A stretch of 64,000 nucleotides of DNA from Soonwooa sp032078105 (GTDB taxonomy: Bacteria > Bacteroidota > Bacteroidia > Flavobacteriales > Weeksellaceae). The DNA lies in NCBI GenBank assembly GCA_046269235.1, contig JBJZOS010000002.1, positions 124,001-188,000 of the forward strand, written 5' to 3'. The notes under the pieces were generated by a model. It ran no database searches, was not told where the DNA came from, and was given only the letters and a program-made list of their open reading frames with translations. Made by a program: the position numbers and the translations under genes. Shown one piece after another: positions 51,960 to 60,211 of the stretch; position 1 is the stretch's first letter, and every line of letters begins with the position of its first letter.

Positions 51960-52598
51960 ATGGTAGACAAACATATTTCTGTATTAGAATTTCTTTTTGG
52001 TGGTGGAATTATTGAAAAACTTATCGTTATCATTTTATTTCTTATCGGATTGGCGGTATGTTACTTCTTTGTAGTTCGTCTTTTAAAACTTAATAAAGAG
52101 AATAAAGTTGACCCTTATTTGATTAAAAACATTAATGACATGCTCAGCGAAGCGCGTGTTGATGCAGCTATTGACTTTTGTAGAAGAGACAATTCCCCCG
52201 AAGCGCGTTGCATAGAAAAAGGGCTTTCGCGTGTTGGTCGACCGATCAGCGAAATTTCTAACGCCATGGAAACCCAAGCACAGGTTGAAGTTCATTACGC
52301 AGAAAAGTACGTTAATTATTTAGCAAGTTTTTCTGGTATTGCTCCTATTTTGGGAAGCATCGGAAGTATCATTGCATTTGCTTCTATTTTTTCTGGGATG
52401 AGTCATACCTCAATTGACTCTCAACAAACAATGTCAGCAGCTTTCTATAAAGCCCTATCACCCGCTTTGGTTGGATTAATTGTTGGCTTCTTAGCTTACA
52501 TTTTTAATAATTATTTAGTAGCAAAAATAGATTATATGGTGATGAAAATTCAATACCATACCAACGAGTTTTTAGACGTTATTAACAAGCCTGCATAA
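51960..52598 (+). CDS. MotA/TolQ/ExbB-family proton channel protein
   Basis: 212 residues with three membrane helices: IVIILFLIGLAVCYFFVV, then after the cytoplasmic loop SFSGIAPILGSIGSIIAFAS and ALSPALVGLIVGFLAYIFNN. This is the ExbB/TolQ topology and motif set. It forms the proton channel that drives TonB or TolA. Its usual partner ExbD/TolR, which carries the proton-binding Asp in its single helix, is absent; a second TonB-like gene sits in the ExbD position 1 nt downstream. Confidence 0.9.
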   Translation: MVDKHISVLEFLFGGGIIEKLIVIILFLIGLAVCYFFVVRLLKLNKENKVDPYLIKNINDMLSEARVDAAIDFCRRDNSPEARCIEKGLSRVGRPISEISNAMETQAQVEVHYAEKYVNYLASFSGIAPILGSIGSIIAFASIFSGMSHTSIDSQQTMSAAFYKALSPALVGLIVGFLAYIFNNYLVAKIDYMVMKIQYHTNEFLDVINKPA

Positions 52599-52599
52599 G

Positions 52600-53244
52600 A
52601 TGAATTTCCGCAGAAAAACCAAAGCTTTAACCGGAATTCCTGTTGGGATCTACATCATACTTACCATATTAGTGGTTAGTTTTTTTTGGGCAAATTCCAG
52701 ATTCACACATCCCAAAGCTAACATACCCAATGCGGGTATTGACAGTCTTGTGGTTACGACTCTAGCTGAAGAACCCGAAATAGACAGTCTTTCAAAACCT
52801 GAAATTTACGTTCCTGATGTTGCTGTACAACCTATCGATTCTGTTGTCATAACACCTAGTTTTAAAGAAGAAGCTCTTATAAAAAAGGAAGACGAAAATC
52901 TTTCTAATCCCAAAAAAGAGGATTTAAAAACTAAAAAAGAGCAAGACAAAAATCCTAAAGAGCCTAAGAAAACCAAGATCGGTACAGAACGAAAATTAAT
53001 AGCCTTTATCCCAGGAACCATGGGTAAAGCAGGAAAGTTGCCGACTAATAATTGCAAAGCAAAAGGCGAACTAAGTATGTACATTACTGTGGACGAGTCA
53101 GGAAATGTGACTTCTGCTGGTCGTAACAAAGGAATTTCGGATCCTTGTGCGGTTACCGCAGCTGTTATTTGGTTAAAAAAATACGTGAAAGCGGAGAAAA
53201 AAAACAACGAAACATCAACTGGAACTTACAGCATTAAGTTTTAA
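52600..53244 (+). CDS. TonB-like protein in the ExbD position, second copy
   Basis: 214 residues. The N-terminus (MNFRRKTK, then a single helix IPVGIYIILTILVVSFFWA) has the layout of ExbD but its helix has no Asp, and it is followed by a charged Lys/Glu spacer and a C-terminal domain clearly homologous to the first TonB copy (RKLIAFIPGTMG; TVDESGNVTSAGRNKGISDP; GTYSIKF), including the cysteine pair. It could be a second transducer or a chimaera replacing ExbD. It starts one nucleotide after the exbB-like stop, so it is translated with it. Confidence 0.78.
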   Translation: MNFRRKTKALTGIPVGIYIILTILVVSFFWANSRFTHPKANIPNAGIDSLVVTTLAEEPEIDSLSKPEIYVPDVAVQPIDSVVITPSFKEEALIKKEDENLSNPKKEDLKTKKEQDKNPKEPKKTKIGTERKLIAFIPGTMGKAGKLPTNNCKAKGELSMYITVDESGNVTSAGRNKGISDPCAVTAAVIWLKKYVKAEKKNNETSTGTYSIKF

Positions 53245-53318
53245 TTTTTTATTAAACTTTTGAATCTCTATCAATCTAAAGATTCTCAATATTAATTTTA
53301 CACCATAATTAAAGAATT

Positions 53319-54587
53319 ATGTCGTTAAAATCTCCTAAAGAATTTACAGAACAAAATTATCAAGATGCAATAGATTGGCTATTTGTGCAAGTCCCCAACT
53401 ATCAACGCGATGGGCAATCTGCCTACAAACCAGGCTTACAAAACATCACCAAACTCTGCCAGCATTTTGGCAATCCGCAAAACAACCTAAAATGCATCCA
53501 CATTGGCGGAACTAACGGCAAAGGTTCGTCCAGCAATATGTTGGCATCCATCCTTCAAGAAACCGGCTATAAAACTGGTCTTTACAATTCTCCACATTTA
53601 ATCCATTTTACAGAACGCATCAAAGTTGACGGAAAGCAATGTGACAAGCATTTTGTATATGAAATGATTCTGAAATTACAAGCGCTTCCTGACGAGATTC
53701 AACCATCTTTTTTTGAGTTTACAACCATAATGGCATTTGAGTTTTTTAAACGTCAAAATGTCGATTATGCAATAATTGAAGTTGGTCTGGGTGGACGATT
53801 GGACGCCACCAATATTATTAAACCTTTAGTAAGTGCGATTACTAATGTACAATTAGACCATCAAAACGTCCTAGGAAATTCGATTGAAGAAATCGCATTC
53901 GAAAAAGCCGGCATTATTAAAACCAATGTTCCTATAATTTCTGGTGACGAAAATCCAATTGTCAAGGATATTATCAAAAATAAAGCACTCGAAGTTGGCG
54001 CAGTGTTTATCGACACCACAGACCTAAAGATCAATTACCCATCGGACTTGCAAGGCATATATCAGGATAAAAATAAAAAGGTTGTATTGGCGATTATTAA
54101 AGAATTAAAAAAACTTGGATTAAATATAACTGAAGAAAACATCCGTGAAGGCTTTCTTAATGTTCATAAAAATACAGGGTTTATCGGACGTTGGTTTATT
54201 TTCACCGAAAAGCCGTTGACAATTTGTGACACAGGACATAATCAAGCGGGGTTGGAGCAAGTTTTTGCTCAGCTTAATAGTTTTCCTCAGAAAAAACACA
54301 TCGTATTAGGTTTTGTCAATGACAAAAAAATAGATGACGTCATGCAAATTCTTCCAGAAAACTCGACTTACTATTTTGTAAAACCAGCCATACATCGTGG
54401 TCGACATCCAGAAGATTATAAAAATCTATTAGAAGAAACGAAAATTTTTTATAAAATTTTTGACAATGTACAAGACGGCTATCTTACTGCAAGACAAGAA
54501 GCTACAGATGACGAAATTATTTTTATTGGTGGAAGTAACTTTGTCGTTGGAGAATTTTTAGAAAAAAATTTGGAGAGTAAAGAATAA
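53319..54587 (+). CDS. folC: Bifunctional folylpolyglutamate/dihydrofolate synthase
   Basis: 422 residues, Mur-ligase-like. The P-loop GGTNGKGSSSNMLASI, YNSPHLIHFTERI and the DATN motif of GLGGRLDATNI are visible, with the C-terminal DTGHNQAGLEQ. It adds glutamate to (dihydro)pteroate and folates. A weak -7-like element (TAATTTTA, 53293-53300) precedes it. It is the last chromosomal gene before the tRNA and the integrated element. Confidence 0.94.
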   Translation: MSLKSPKEFTEQNYQDAIDWLFVQVPNYQRDGQSAYKPGLQNITKLCQHFGNPQNNLKCIHIGGTNGKGSSSNMLASILQETGYKTGLYNSPHLIHFTERIKVDGKQCDKHFVYEMILKLQALPDEIQPSFFEFTTIMAFEFFKRQNVDYAIIEVGLGGRLDATNIIKPLVSAITNVQLDHQNVLGNSIEEIAFEKAGIIKTNVPIISGDENPIVKDIIKNKALEVGAVFIDTTDLKINYPSDLQGIYQDKNKKVVLAIIKELKKLGLNITEENIREGFLNVHKNTGFIGRWFIFTEKPLTICDTGHNQAGLEQVFAQLNSFPQKKHIVLGFVNDKKIDDVMQILPENSTYYFVKPAIHRGRHPEDYKNLLEETKIFYKIFDNVQDGYLTARQEATDDEIIFIGGSNFVVGEFLEKNLESKE

Positions 54588-54591
54588 GTTG

Positions 54592-54599
54592 TATATTTG
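54592..54599 (+). promoter_or_regulatory. -7 promoter element of the tRNA-Val gene
   Basis: TATATTTG, then CACC, 36 nt before the mature tRNA 5' end; it begins 5 nt after the folC stop codon. Confidence 0.65.
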
Positions 54600-54635
54600 C
54601 ACCACTCAAAACGAGGTAATAAATCTCGAAAAAGA

Positions 54636-54710
54636 GGGTTCTTAGCTCAGTTGGTTCAGAGCATCTCGTTTACACCGAGAGGGTCGGGGGTTCGAATCCC
54701 TCAGGACCCA
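54636..54710 (+). tRNA. tRNA-Val (anticodon TAC)
   Basis: The full cloverleaf can be drawn: acceptor GGGTTCT with AGGACCC (one G-T pair), D arm GCTC/GAGC, anticodon stem TCTCG/CGAGA with the loop TTTACAC (anticodon TAC at 54671-54673), TpsiC loop TTCGAAT, discriminator A. CCA is not encoded (sequence continues CACA). It is the probable insertion target of the element that follows. Confidence 0.95.
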
Positions 54711-54713
54711 CAC

Positions 54714-54746
54714 AAAATCCCAAGTCGAAAGATTTGGGATTTTTTA
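54714..54746 (+). terminator. Intrinsic terminator after tRNA-Val
   Basis: AAAATCCCAAGTC pairs with GATTTGGGATTTT around a GAAA tetraloop, then T6. Confidence 0.88.
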
Positions 54747-54843
54747 TTTTTATATATTTCCCTATTCATAAGCTTTTACAGAAATTCTAAATTTAGGAAC
54801 AAGATTTTAAAAACCTCAATTTTTGAAATTAAAGGCATACTTT

Positions 54844-54991
54844 TAGGTGGCCTAATTTTATTCTAGGTGGCCTTTCTATATTTTAATACAAAATCACTTT
54901 GTATAAGTTCTGAAATTTAATTCAAAATTTCTTCACAAAATCCTCTTCTAGGTGTCCCATCAGGTGTCCCACAAAAACCTAGGTGTCCCAT
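54844..54991 (+). repeat. Five AGGTGKCC direct repeats upstream of the integrase
   Basis: TAGGTGGCCT at 54844 and 54864 (20-nt period), TAGGTGTCCCAT at 54949 and 54980, and CAGGTGTCCCA at 54961. All are in the same orientation. Spacings are 20, 85, 12 and 19 nt. They look like arm-type binding sites for an integrase or excisionase. The last three lie just before the integrase start codon. Confidence 0.65.
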
Positions 54992-55017
54992 TCCAAAACC
55001 CCATTAATACTAGAAAA

Positions 55018-56202
55018 ATGAAAACCCTATTTTACATCCGAAAATCAAAAATGAATGTGAGTAACCTATGTCCTTTGACATGTAGAATCACCTTAGACAA
55101 CCAAAGAAAAGAGTTCTCAACTGGCATATTTATTAATCCAGATTATTGGAATGCTGCTAAACAAAAAGCTTATCCTCCTAATAAAGGAAATAACCAAATC
55201 AATACACAACTAAGCCTGATTAAGCAAGAAATTAATCAGGCTTTTTTATTGCTACAAGTCCAAGGAAAACAATATGATGTAAATGACATCTACAGCCATT
55301 ATAAAGGTGAAAACATTAAAGAAGAAAAATCCTTAATGGAAATGTTTAAACTTCATATTGCAAAACAAGAAAAACTAATAGGAATTTCAACTTCTGCAGT
55401 TTCCCTAGCAAAGTTTAGTCAAACACAAACACATGTAAGATCCTTTATCAAATACAAGTACAATAGAGCAGATTTTCTACTAAAGGATTTAACCATGGCT
55501 TTTATAACAGAATTTGAGTTCTATTTAAAAGCAGAAAAGTTGTTTATGCAAAATACTATACATAAAACCATCCAAAGATTTAAGCATGTTGTAAAACTAG
55601 CAGTTGGTTTAGATTATTTGGCAAAAGATCCTTTCCTGTTATTCAAGAACAAGAAACCAAAGAAACAAGTTATATTCCTAACTAAAGAAGAATTGGAAGC
55701 ATTAGAGAAGCACAAATTTGCATCTCAAAGATTACAACAAGTTGCTGATATGTTTGTGTTTTGTAGTTATACAGGATTAGCATATTCAGAAATGGCTGAT
55801 TTAAAAGAAGAAGATATCTACATTGGTTATGATGGTAATAAGTGGCTACATATCTACAGGCAAAAGACTAAAAAGAATTATGACATTCCTTTATTATCAA
55901 AAGCAGAATCTATTATTAATAAATACAAAACAGATAAACAGCTATTACCAATAATTAGTAATCAAAGATTCAATTCTTATTTAAAGGAAATAGCTGAAAT
56001 TGTAGGCATCAATAAAACCTTAACTCATCATACTGGAAGAAAAACTTTTGCTTCTACTATCTTACTCTATAATGATGTTCCCATGGAAATTGTATCTGAA
56101 CTACTAGGGCATTCTGATATTGGTATCACACAAGAACATTATGCTAAAGTAGTTAAGGAAAAAGTAGGTGAACAAATGAGCAAGCTAAATTCTATCCTAT
56201 AA
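55018..56202 (+). CDS. Tyrosine recombinase (integrase)
   Basis: 394 residues from the ATG at 55018; the frame opens earlier, but that part is the repeat region. N-terminal arm-binding domain (ITLDNQRKEFSTGIFINPDY), SAM-like core-binding domain, then the catalytic domain: TGLAYSEMADLKEEDI (Ala where most recombinases have the first catalytic Arg, as common in Bacteroidetes), KTKKNYDIPL (beta-hairpin Lys), HHTGRKTFAS (H..R) and LGHSDIGITQEHYAKV (His and nucleophile Tyr). It probably mediates insertion at the adjacent tRNA-Val. Confidence 0.93.
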   Translation: MKTLFYIRKSKMNVSNLCPLTCRITLDNQRKEFSTGIFINPDYWNAAKQKAYPPNKGNNQINTQLSLIKQEINQAFLLLQVQGKQYDVNDIYSHYKGENIKEEKSLMEMFKLHIAKQEKLIGISTSAVSLAKFSQTQTHVRSFIKYKYNRADFLLKDLTMAFITEFEFYLKAEKLFMQNTIHKTIQRFKHVVKLAVGLDYLAKDPFLLFKNKKPKKQVIFLTKEELEALEKHKFASQRLQQVADMFVFCSYTGLAYSEMADLKEEDIYIGYDGNKWLHIYRQKTKKNYDIPLLSKAESIINKYKTDKQLLPIISNQRFNSYLKEIAEIVGINKTLTHHTGRKTFASTILLYNDVPMEIVSELLGHSDIGITQEHYAKVVKEKVGEQMSKLNSIL

Positions 56203-56213
56203 ATACTGCATTT

Positions 56214-56246
56214 TAACTGCTTTGTATTATTTTTACAAAGCAGTTA
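56214..56246. repeat. Perfect inverted repeat between integrase and helicase genes
   Basis: TAACTGCTTTGTA / TACAAAGCAGTTA (13 bp, 7-nt T-rich loop), ending 8 nt before the helicase ATG. There is no T-run after it, so it is more likely an operator or leader hairpin than a simple terminator. Confidence 0.6.
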
Positions 56247-56254
56247 TATAAATT

Positions 56255-58807
56255 ATGGAGTTACCTAACAGATTATTCAATGAGTTTCCCATTGAATTCA
56301 AAAAAATTAATAGTAAAAACATTAGTGGATTTGAAAAGACAAAATTTGGAAAAACTAAAAACCCCAATGGTTTTAATGTAAAGAAAAGTACCTTTGAAAC
56401 AGGTACAAGTGAATACATTAATGAGGATCTACAACCATTAATAGATCTAAAGGAAAAAAACACTACAGTTATAAATGCCCCTGTAGGAAATGGTAAATCT
56501 TATGCTATAATTCAAACCATTAAAAGATTCTATGATTCTAAAGAACAAGATTATCTTATAGTTGTAGCTACTCCATTTGTAAGTTTAGTTGAGCAATACG
56601 TAACTGACATACATAATGATGGTAAAATACCTACTGAACAGATTTACAATTATAGCAACTTAGGAAGAAATCAAACTTCTTATATAGATAAAAAGATTCA
56701 AGTTGTTACAATCAATACCCTACTTGGAAATGCTGGAGAAGACAGCTACAAAAACTCTAGGGTGAAAAGAGAATATTTAGATTCTTTAATTGAGGATTGT
56801 GAAAAAAAGGGGAGAAAGGTTGTATTTATATATGATGAAATTCATGATTCAATACAAAACTTCAAGGAGGAATATGTCTTTAATTTATGGAAATGGAAGA
56901 ATGTTATTCACAAGAACTTTATTATCAGTGCAACTTTTACAGAATCTTCTTACATAGTAATAGAATATCTAGCAGAGTTGACTGATAAACAAGTGCACAT
57001 TATTGAATTTCCTAGGATAAAAAGAAGAGAAAATCAGAGTAAATTATTTATTCACTATAGTTCATCTTATAGATTTACCAATGATACTCCAGAAATACAA
57101 AACTTGACAGCAGAATTACTAAAAAAGGGGAAGAACATTGATATTCTCTGCTATTCCAAAACTTTAGCTAAATCTCTTATTTCTGATAAAAATATTGGAG
57201 GAAAGCTTGAAAAGAAATTTGGTAAGATAAATGACTGCACCTCAGAAAATATAAGTAATCAAAGACCTATAAATGAAGTACCCAAAAATAGATTTGACAA
57301 CGCACAATGCAACATAGGAACCAATTTTAAATCTGGTGTAAGTATCACAAAAGAAAACCATGCTTTTGTCATTATCTTACCTCCTAGGAGCACACAAGGG
57401 CAATTCAAAAATCACTATGGAATTTTTTCTAGTGGTATTACTTCTATTATACAAGCTATTGCAAGACAAAGAAAACCTGGAGAAATACACATCATTTCTC
57501 CTAGACCAAAAGAGTTTGATTATAAGACTCTAAAAGATATGAGTCCAAAGCAGGAAGAAACATTTATTGAATTTTACAATAAAGTGAAACATCATGACTC
57601 TAATCTAAAAGAAGAAGATAAAGTCAAATATTTTGATCTTAGACAACAAAGAACACTGATTGAATCTTTTTATGTAAATGAACTTTATGGCAATGTAGCT
57701 AATGGTATTACTTTAAGTAAAGCTACTGAAAGAGCAGATTTAGCAAGATTAGATTTCCCACCATATAAAAACTTTCAACTTAATGAAGGAGAAAAATATC
57801 TTGCTTCAACATATGATTTTTTTGGAAGTGACCTATCTGCATATGTGACCTATTGCGCAATAGCAGATCAATTTGTAAACTGTCACCTTGAAGGCTTTAC
57901 TTATAAAAGTACTCTATTTTTTGAAGAAGGAAAGATTCAGAAACAACTAAACAAATACTATGAAGAGTATTTTACAGATGCATTTAATCCTTGGCATTGT
58001 ATTGATATGAATTTCTACATGAATTTTGAAAACTTTAGAAATAGACTTTTTAGTGAGTTTGAAATAAAGCTAAAGAAAAAAGATACTCATGATTATGAGA
58101 CTGTAACAAAAGGCAAAAACTCATTATTTGAACAACAGCTTATTAGGTTTGGTGCATTCAAGAGCTATGGAAGAGATTACTATTATACAGCTGATTATGC
58201 AAATAGAAATGAAGATAGAGAATATACTAGAGGACAATACTTTAGAGATTGTATAGCTATTGCAAGTACTTTTGAAGCAAATCCCAACATAAATTATCCA
58301 GAAGAATTCCTAGAAAGAATAAATATTTTTAAAGACTTAAGTTACTTTAGGGATAAAATGGTTGCTAAAATAGCACAACATACAAAAGGTCAAAATACAT
58401 ATTCTTACTTGCCATGTAAACCATTTACAAACTTTATTGATAGATCGGAAATATCTAAATTTGAAAATATTATAGATTACTTTACCAGAAAAGATCAGTT
58501 ATTATCAAATGGAATCAATACAATTTCAACTAGGCTAAATGGATCATTTGAAAAAAAGGTCAACTCCTTCTATAAAATACTAATAGAGGACTTTTTTACA
58601 TATGAAATCCGTAATACTACTCCAAGAATTACAATTGGAACAACACCTAACAATCAGGTGTTCCCTAATATTGAAGCAATCAACCTCTCTACAACCAAGA
58701 ATATTGCAAATCTAATTTTTTCTGCAGAGATAGCAGAATTAGAATATGATAATCACCCTGAAAGAGACTACCACTTTAATATATTAGAAGCTTATAATTT
58801 AGAATAA
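56255..58807 (+). CDS. Large SF2 (DEAD/DEAH-like) helicase of the integrative element
   Basis: 850 residues. Helicase motifs: Walker A APVGNGKS (75-82), motif II DEIH (194-197), motif III SAT (225-227), motif V GTNFKSGVSI (355-364) and motif VI QAIARQRKPG (400-409). Residues ~410-850 show no domain I recognise, and hold many aromatic and charged residues (KSYGRDYYYTADYANRNEDR). The layout resembles element-borne helicases of the replication-origin-binding type, but this is only a resemblance. No nuclease or primase motif was seen. Flanked by large inverted repeats at 56214-56246 and 58805-58860. Likely acts in replication or maintenance of the element, or in defence. Confidence 0.72.
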   Translation: MELPNRLFNEFPIEFKKINSKNISGFEKTKFGKTKNPNGFNVKKSTFETGTSEYINEDLQPLIDLKEKNTTVINAPVGNGKSYAIIQTIKRFYDSKEQDYLIVVATPFVSLVEQYVTDIHNDGKIPTEQIYNYSNLGRNQTSYIDKKIQVVTINTLLGNAGEDSYKNSRVKREYLDSLIEDCEKKGRKVVFIYDEIHDSIQNFKEEYVFNLWKWKNVIHKNFIISATFTESSYIVIEYLAELTDKQVHIIEFPRIKRRENQSKLFIHYSSSYRFTNDTPEIQNLTAELLKKGKNIDILCYSKTLAKSLISDKNIGGKLEKKFGKINDCTSENISNQRPINEVPKNRFDNAQCNIGTNFKSGVSITKENHAFVIILPPRSTQGQFKNHYGIFSSGITSIIQAIARQRKPGEIHIISPRPKEFDYKTLKDMSPKQEETFIEFYNKVKHHDSNLKEEDKVKYFDLRQQRTLIESFYVNELYGNVANGITLSKATERADLARLDFPPYKNFQLNEGEKYLASTYDFFGSDLSAYVTYCAIADQFVNCHLEGFTYKSTLFFEEGKIQKQLNKYYEEYFTDAFNPWHCIDMNFYMNFENFRNRLFSEFEIKLKKKDTHDYETVTKGKNSLFEQQLIRFGAFKSYGRDYYYTADYANRNEDREYTRGQYFRDCIAIASTFEANPNINYPEEFLERINIFKDLSYFRDKMVAKIAQHTKGQNTYSYLPCKPFTNFIDRSEISKFENIIDYFTRKDQLLSNGINTISTRLNGSFEKKVNSFYKILIEDFFTYEIRNTTPRITIGTTPNNQVFPNIEAINLSTTKNIANLIFSAEIAELEYDNHPERDYHFNILEAYNLE

Positions 58808-58860
58808 AACTGCACAAAATTTATTTTATTATATATACTCCTAAATTTTGTGCAGTTTTA
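58805..58860. repeat. Perfect 19-bp inverted repeat overlapping the helicase stop codon
   Basis: TAAAACTGCACAAAATTTA at 58805-58823 and its exact complement at 58842-58860, with an 18-nt A+T-rich loop. The first arm starts with the helicase stop TAA. It can act as a terminator, but the length and perfection are unusual. Its AACTGC/GCAGTT ends match those of the hairpin at 56214-56246. Confidence 0.75.
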
Positions 58861-58895
58861 AAAAAAAAATATAAAAAAAGGTCACCTAACAACTA

Positions 58896-58926
58896 AAAAC
58901 CCTTTCATTAAAATATGAAAGGGTTT
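58896..58926. terminator. Second hairpin downstream of the helicase gene
   Basis: AAAACCCTTTCA / TGAAAGGGTTTT stem with an A+T loop; symmetric A and T ends allow action in both directions. The rest of the 58808-59218 gap holds the putative minus-strand RNA and no plus-strand gene. Confidence 0.7.
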
Positions 58927-58989
58927 TAATTTTATTCTGAAATACTTTTAATAGCTTTTTGAACCTAGAGTACTGATCAAACTTTTCTC

Positions 58990-59103
58990 TAAACAAATAG
59001 GGGGTTCTTTTTAATCTCCCCCATCTTAAAAATCTATGATTTAACAACGCACGAATTCAGAGGAGGACAACTCTGTTGTAAGTTTTTGTTCCAAAACTTT
59101 TGG
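58990..59103 (-). ncRNA. Putative small RNA on the minus strand
   Basis: A TTG-N20-TAACTTTG promoter on the minus strand (-7 box at 59108-59115) points into this interval. The predicted transcript begins with the palindrome CCAAAAGTTTTGG, continues through ACAACAGAGTTGT and a CAGAG/CTCTG pairing, and ends at GGGGG...CCCCC followed by TATTTGTTT. No convincing protein frame is present. It faces away from the ATPase gene at 59219 and toward the helicase gene. Promoter and hairpins are seen; the RNA itself is inference. Confidence 0.45.
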
Positions 59104-59107
59104 TACA

Positions 59108-59115
59108 CAAAGTTA
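59108..59115 (-). promoter_or_regulatory. -7 element of the putative minus-strand RNA
   Basis: TAACTTTG on the minus strand with TTG 20 nt upstream, one of the best promoter matches in the window, yet it does not precede any large gene. Confidence 0.55.
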
Positions 59116-59218
59116 CAAAATTTCCAGCACAATATCAAGTATTTAGCCTTATAAATAGCACTTTGTAGCTAATAGCCAAAATGAGTTTTTTCTATAATTA
59201 TTTTTAAATTTTTTAACT

Positions 59219-60211
59219 ATGCAATTAAGACAATCTGAAAGAAAACAAGCCAGAATCAAAATGGCTTTACAAGGAAGTTCAGGATCTGGAAAAACCTACT
59301 CCTCCCTAATCCTAGCAAGAGGAATGACAAATGGTGACTTTTCTAAAGTTGCTATTATAGACACAGAAAATGGAAGTGCTGATTTATATGCACATTTAGG
59401 AACTTACAATGTTCTTTCTTTAAAACCACCTTTCACACCTCAGCAATATGTTGATGCAATCAATATTTGTGAAGAAGCTGGCATGGAAGTAATTATTCTT
59501 GATAGTATCTCGCATTGTTGGGACTACTTACTGGAGTACCATAGTTCTCTGGCAGGAAATAGCTTTAGCAATTGGGCTAAAATTAAACCTTTGGAAAAGC
59601 TCTTCATTGACAAAATTCTACAATGCAAAGCACATGTTATAGCAACAATGCGCACTAAACAAGATTATGTTCTAAATCAAAAAGATGGTAAGTTTGTGCC
59701 TGAGAAAGTGGGTTTAAAATCAGTACAAAGAGATGGATTAGATTATGAATTTACTCTGGTCTTTGATATTGATATCAAACATTTTGCAGTAGCTAGTAAA
59801 GACAGAACAGGTTTATTTATGGGAAAACCTGAATTTAAAATTACTGAAAAAACTGGTGAAGAAATTTTAAAATGGTGTAATTCAGGAACTATTTCTGATA
59901 AATCAACTCCATTAACTAACTCCAATTACTCTAGATTAGAAAAAGCTAGCAAGATTCCTAGAATAGAGCCTATGGAGGCTTTTAACACTACTAAACAAGA
60001 TAGCTTTATCCCAAATCAAAACCTAGGAGATACTTCCGAGGAAGAAGTATATGAAGCAATGCAGAAATGTTGCAGTGTTCAAGAATTGTATGCTCTTTAT
60101 AAAGCTTTTCCTCAATTTCAAGGAAGTCTAAGACTAGATTTCGAAGCAAAAAAATCACTACTTATTAACCAAAATAATCTTTCAAGAAATGGAAACAACA
60201 GAATTCAGTAA
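59219..60211 (+). CDS. RecA-like/AAA ATPase of phage or integrative-element type
   Basis: 330 residues. Walker A GSSGSGKT (19-26) and Walker B EVIILDSISH (90-99), followed by ATMRTKQDYVLNQKDG and DYEFTLVFDIDIKHF. This order fits the single-domain RecA-like ATPases (AAA_24/Sak4-like) of phages and mobile elements, thought to help strand annealing or recombination. The C-terminal ~100 residues are less conserved. It overlaps the DUF3871 gene by 23 nt. Confidence 0.8.
   Translation: MQLRQSERKQARIKMALQGSSGSGKTYSSLILARGMTNGDFSKVAIIDTENGSADLYAHLGTYNVLSLKPPFTPQQYVDAINICEEAGMEVIILDSISHCWDYLLEYHSSLAGNSFSNWAKIKPLEKLFIDKILQCKAHVIATMRTKQDYVLNQKDGKFVPEKVGLKSVQRDGLDYEFTLVFDIDIKHFAVASKDRTGLFMGKPEFKITEKTGEEILKWCNSGTISDKSTPLTNSNYSRLEKASKIPRIEPMEAFNTTKQDSFIPNQNLGDTSEEEVYEAMQKCCSVQELYALYKAFPQFQGSLRLDFEAKKSLLINQNNLSRNGNNRIQ

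Noticed and set aside
54597..54866. An 89-codon open frame across the tRNA-Val gene
   Set aside because: It runs through a complete tRNA and its terminator, so it is not coding.
54952..55017. Upstream extension of the integrase
   Set aside because: The codons come from the AGGTGTCCCA repeats; the integrase domain starts at the ATG at 55018.
58808..59218. CRISPR, retron or transposon-encoded guide RNA in the element gap
   Set aside because: No repeat-spacer periodicity, reverse transcriptase or TnpB/IscB-like gene is present nearby; only a single promoter and hairpins are seen.
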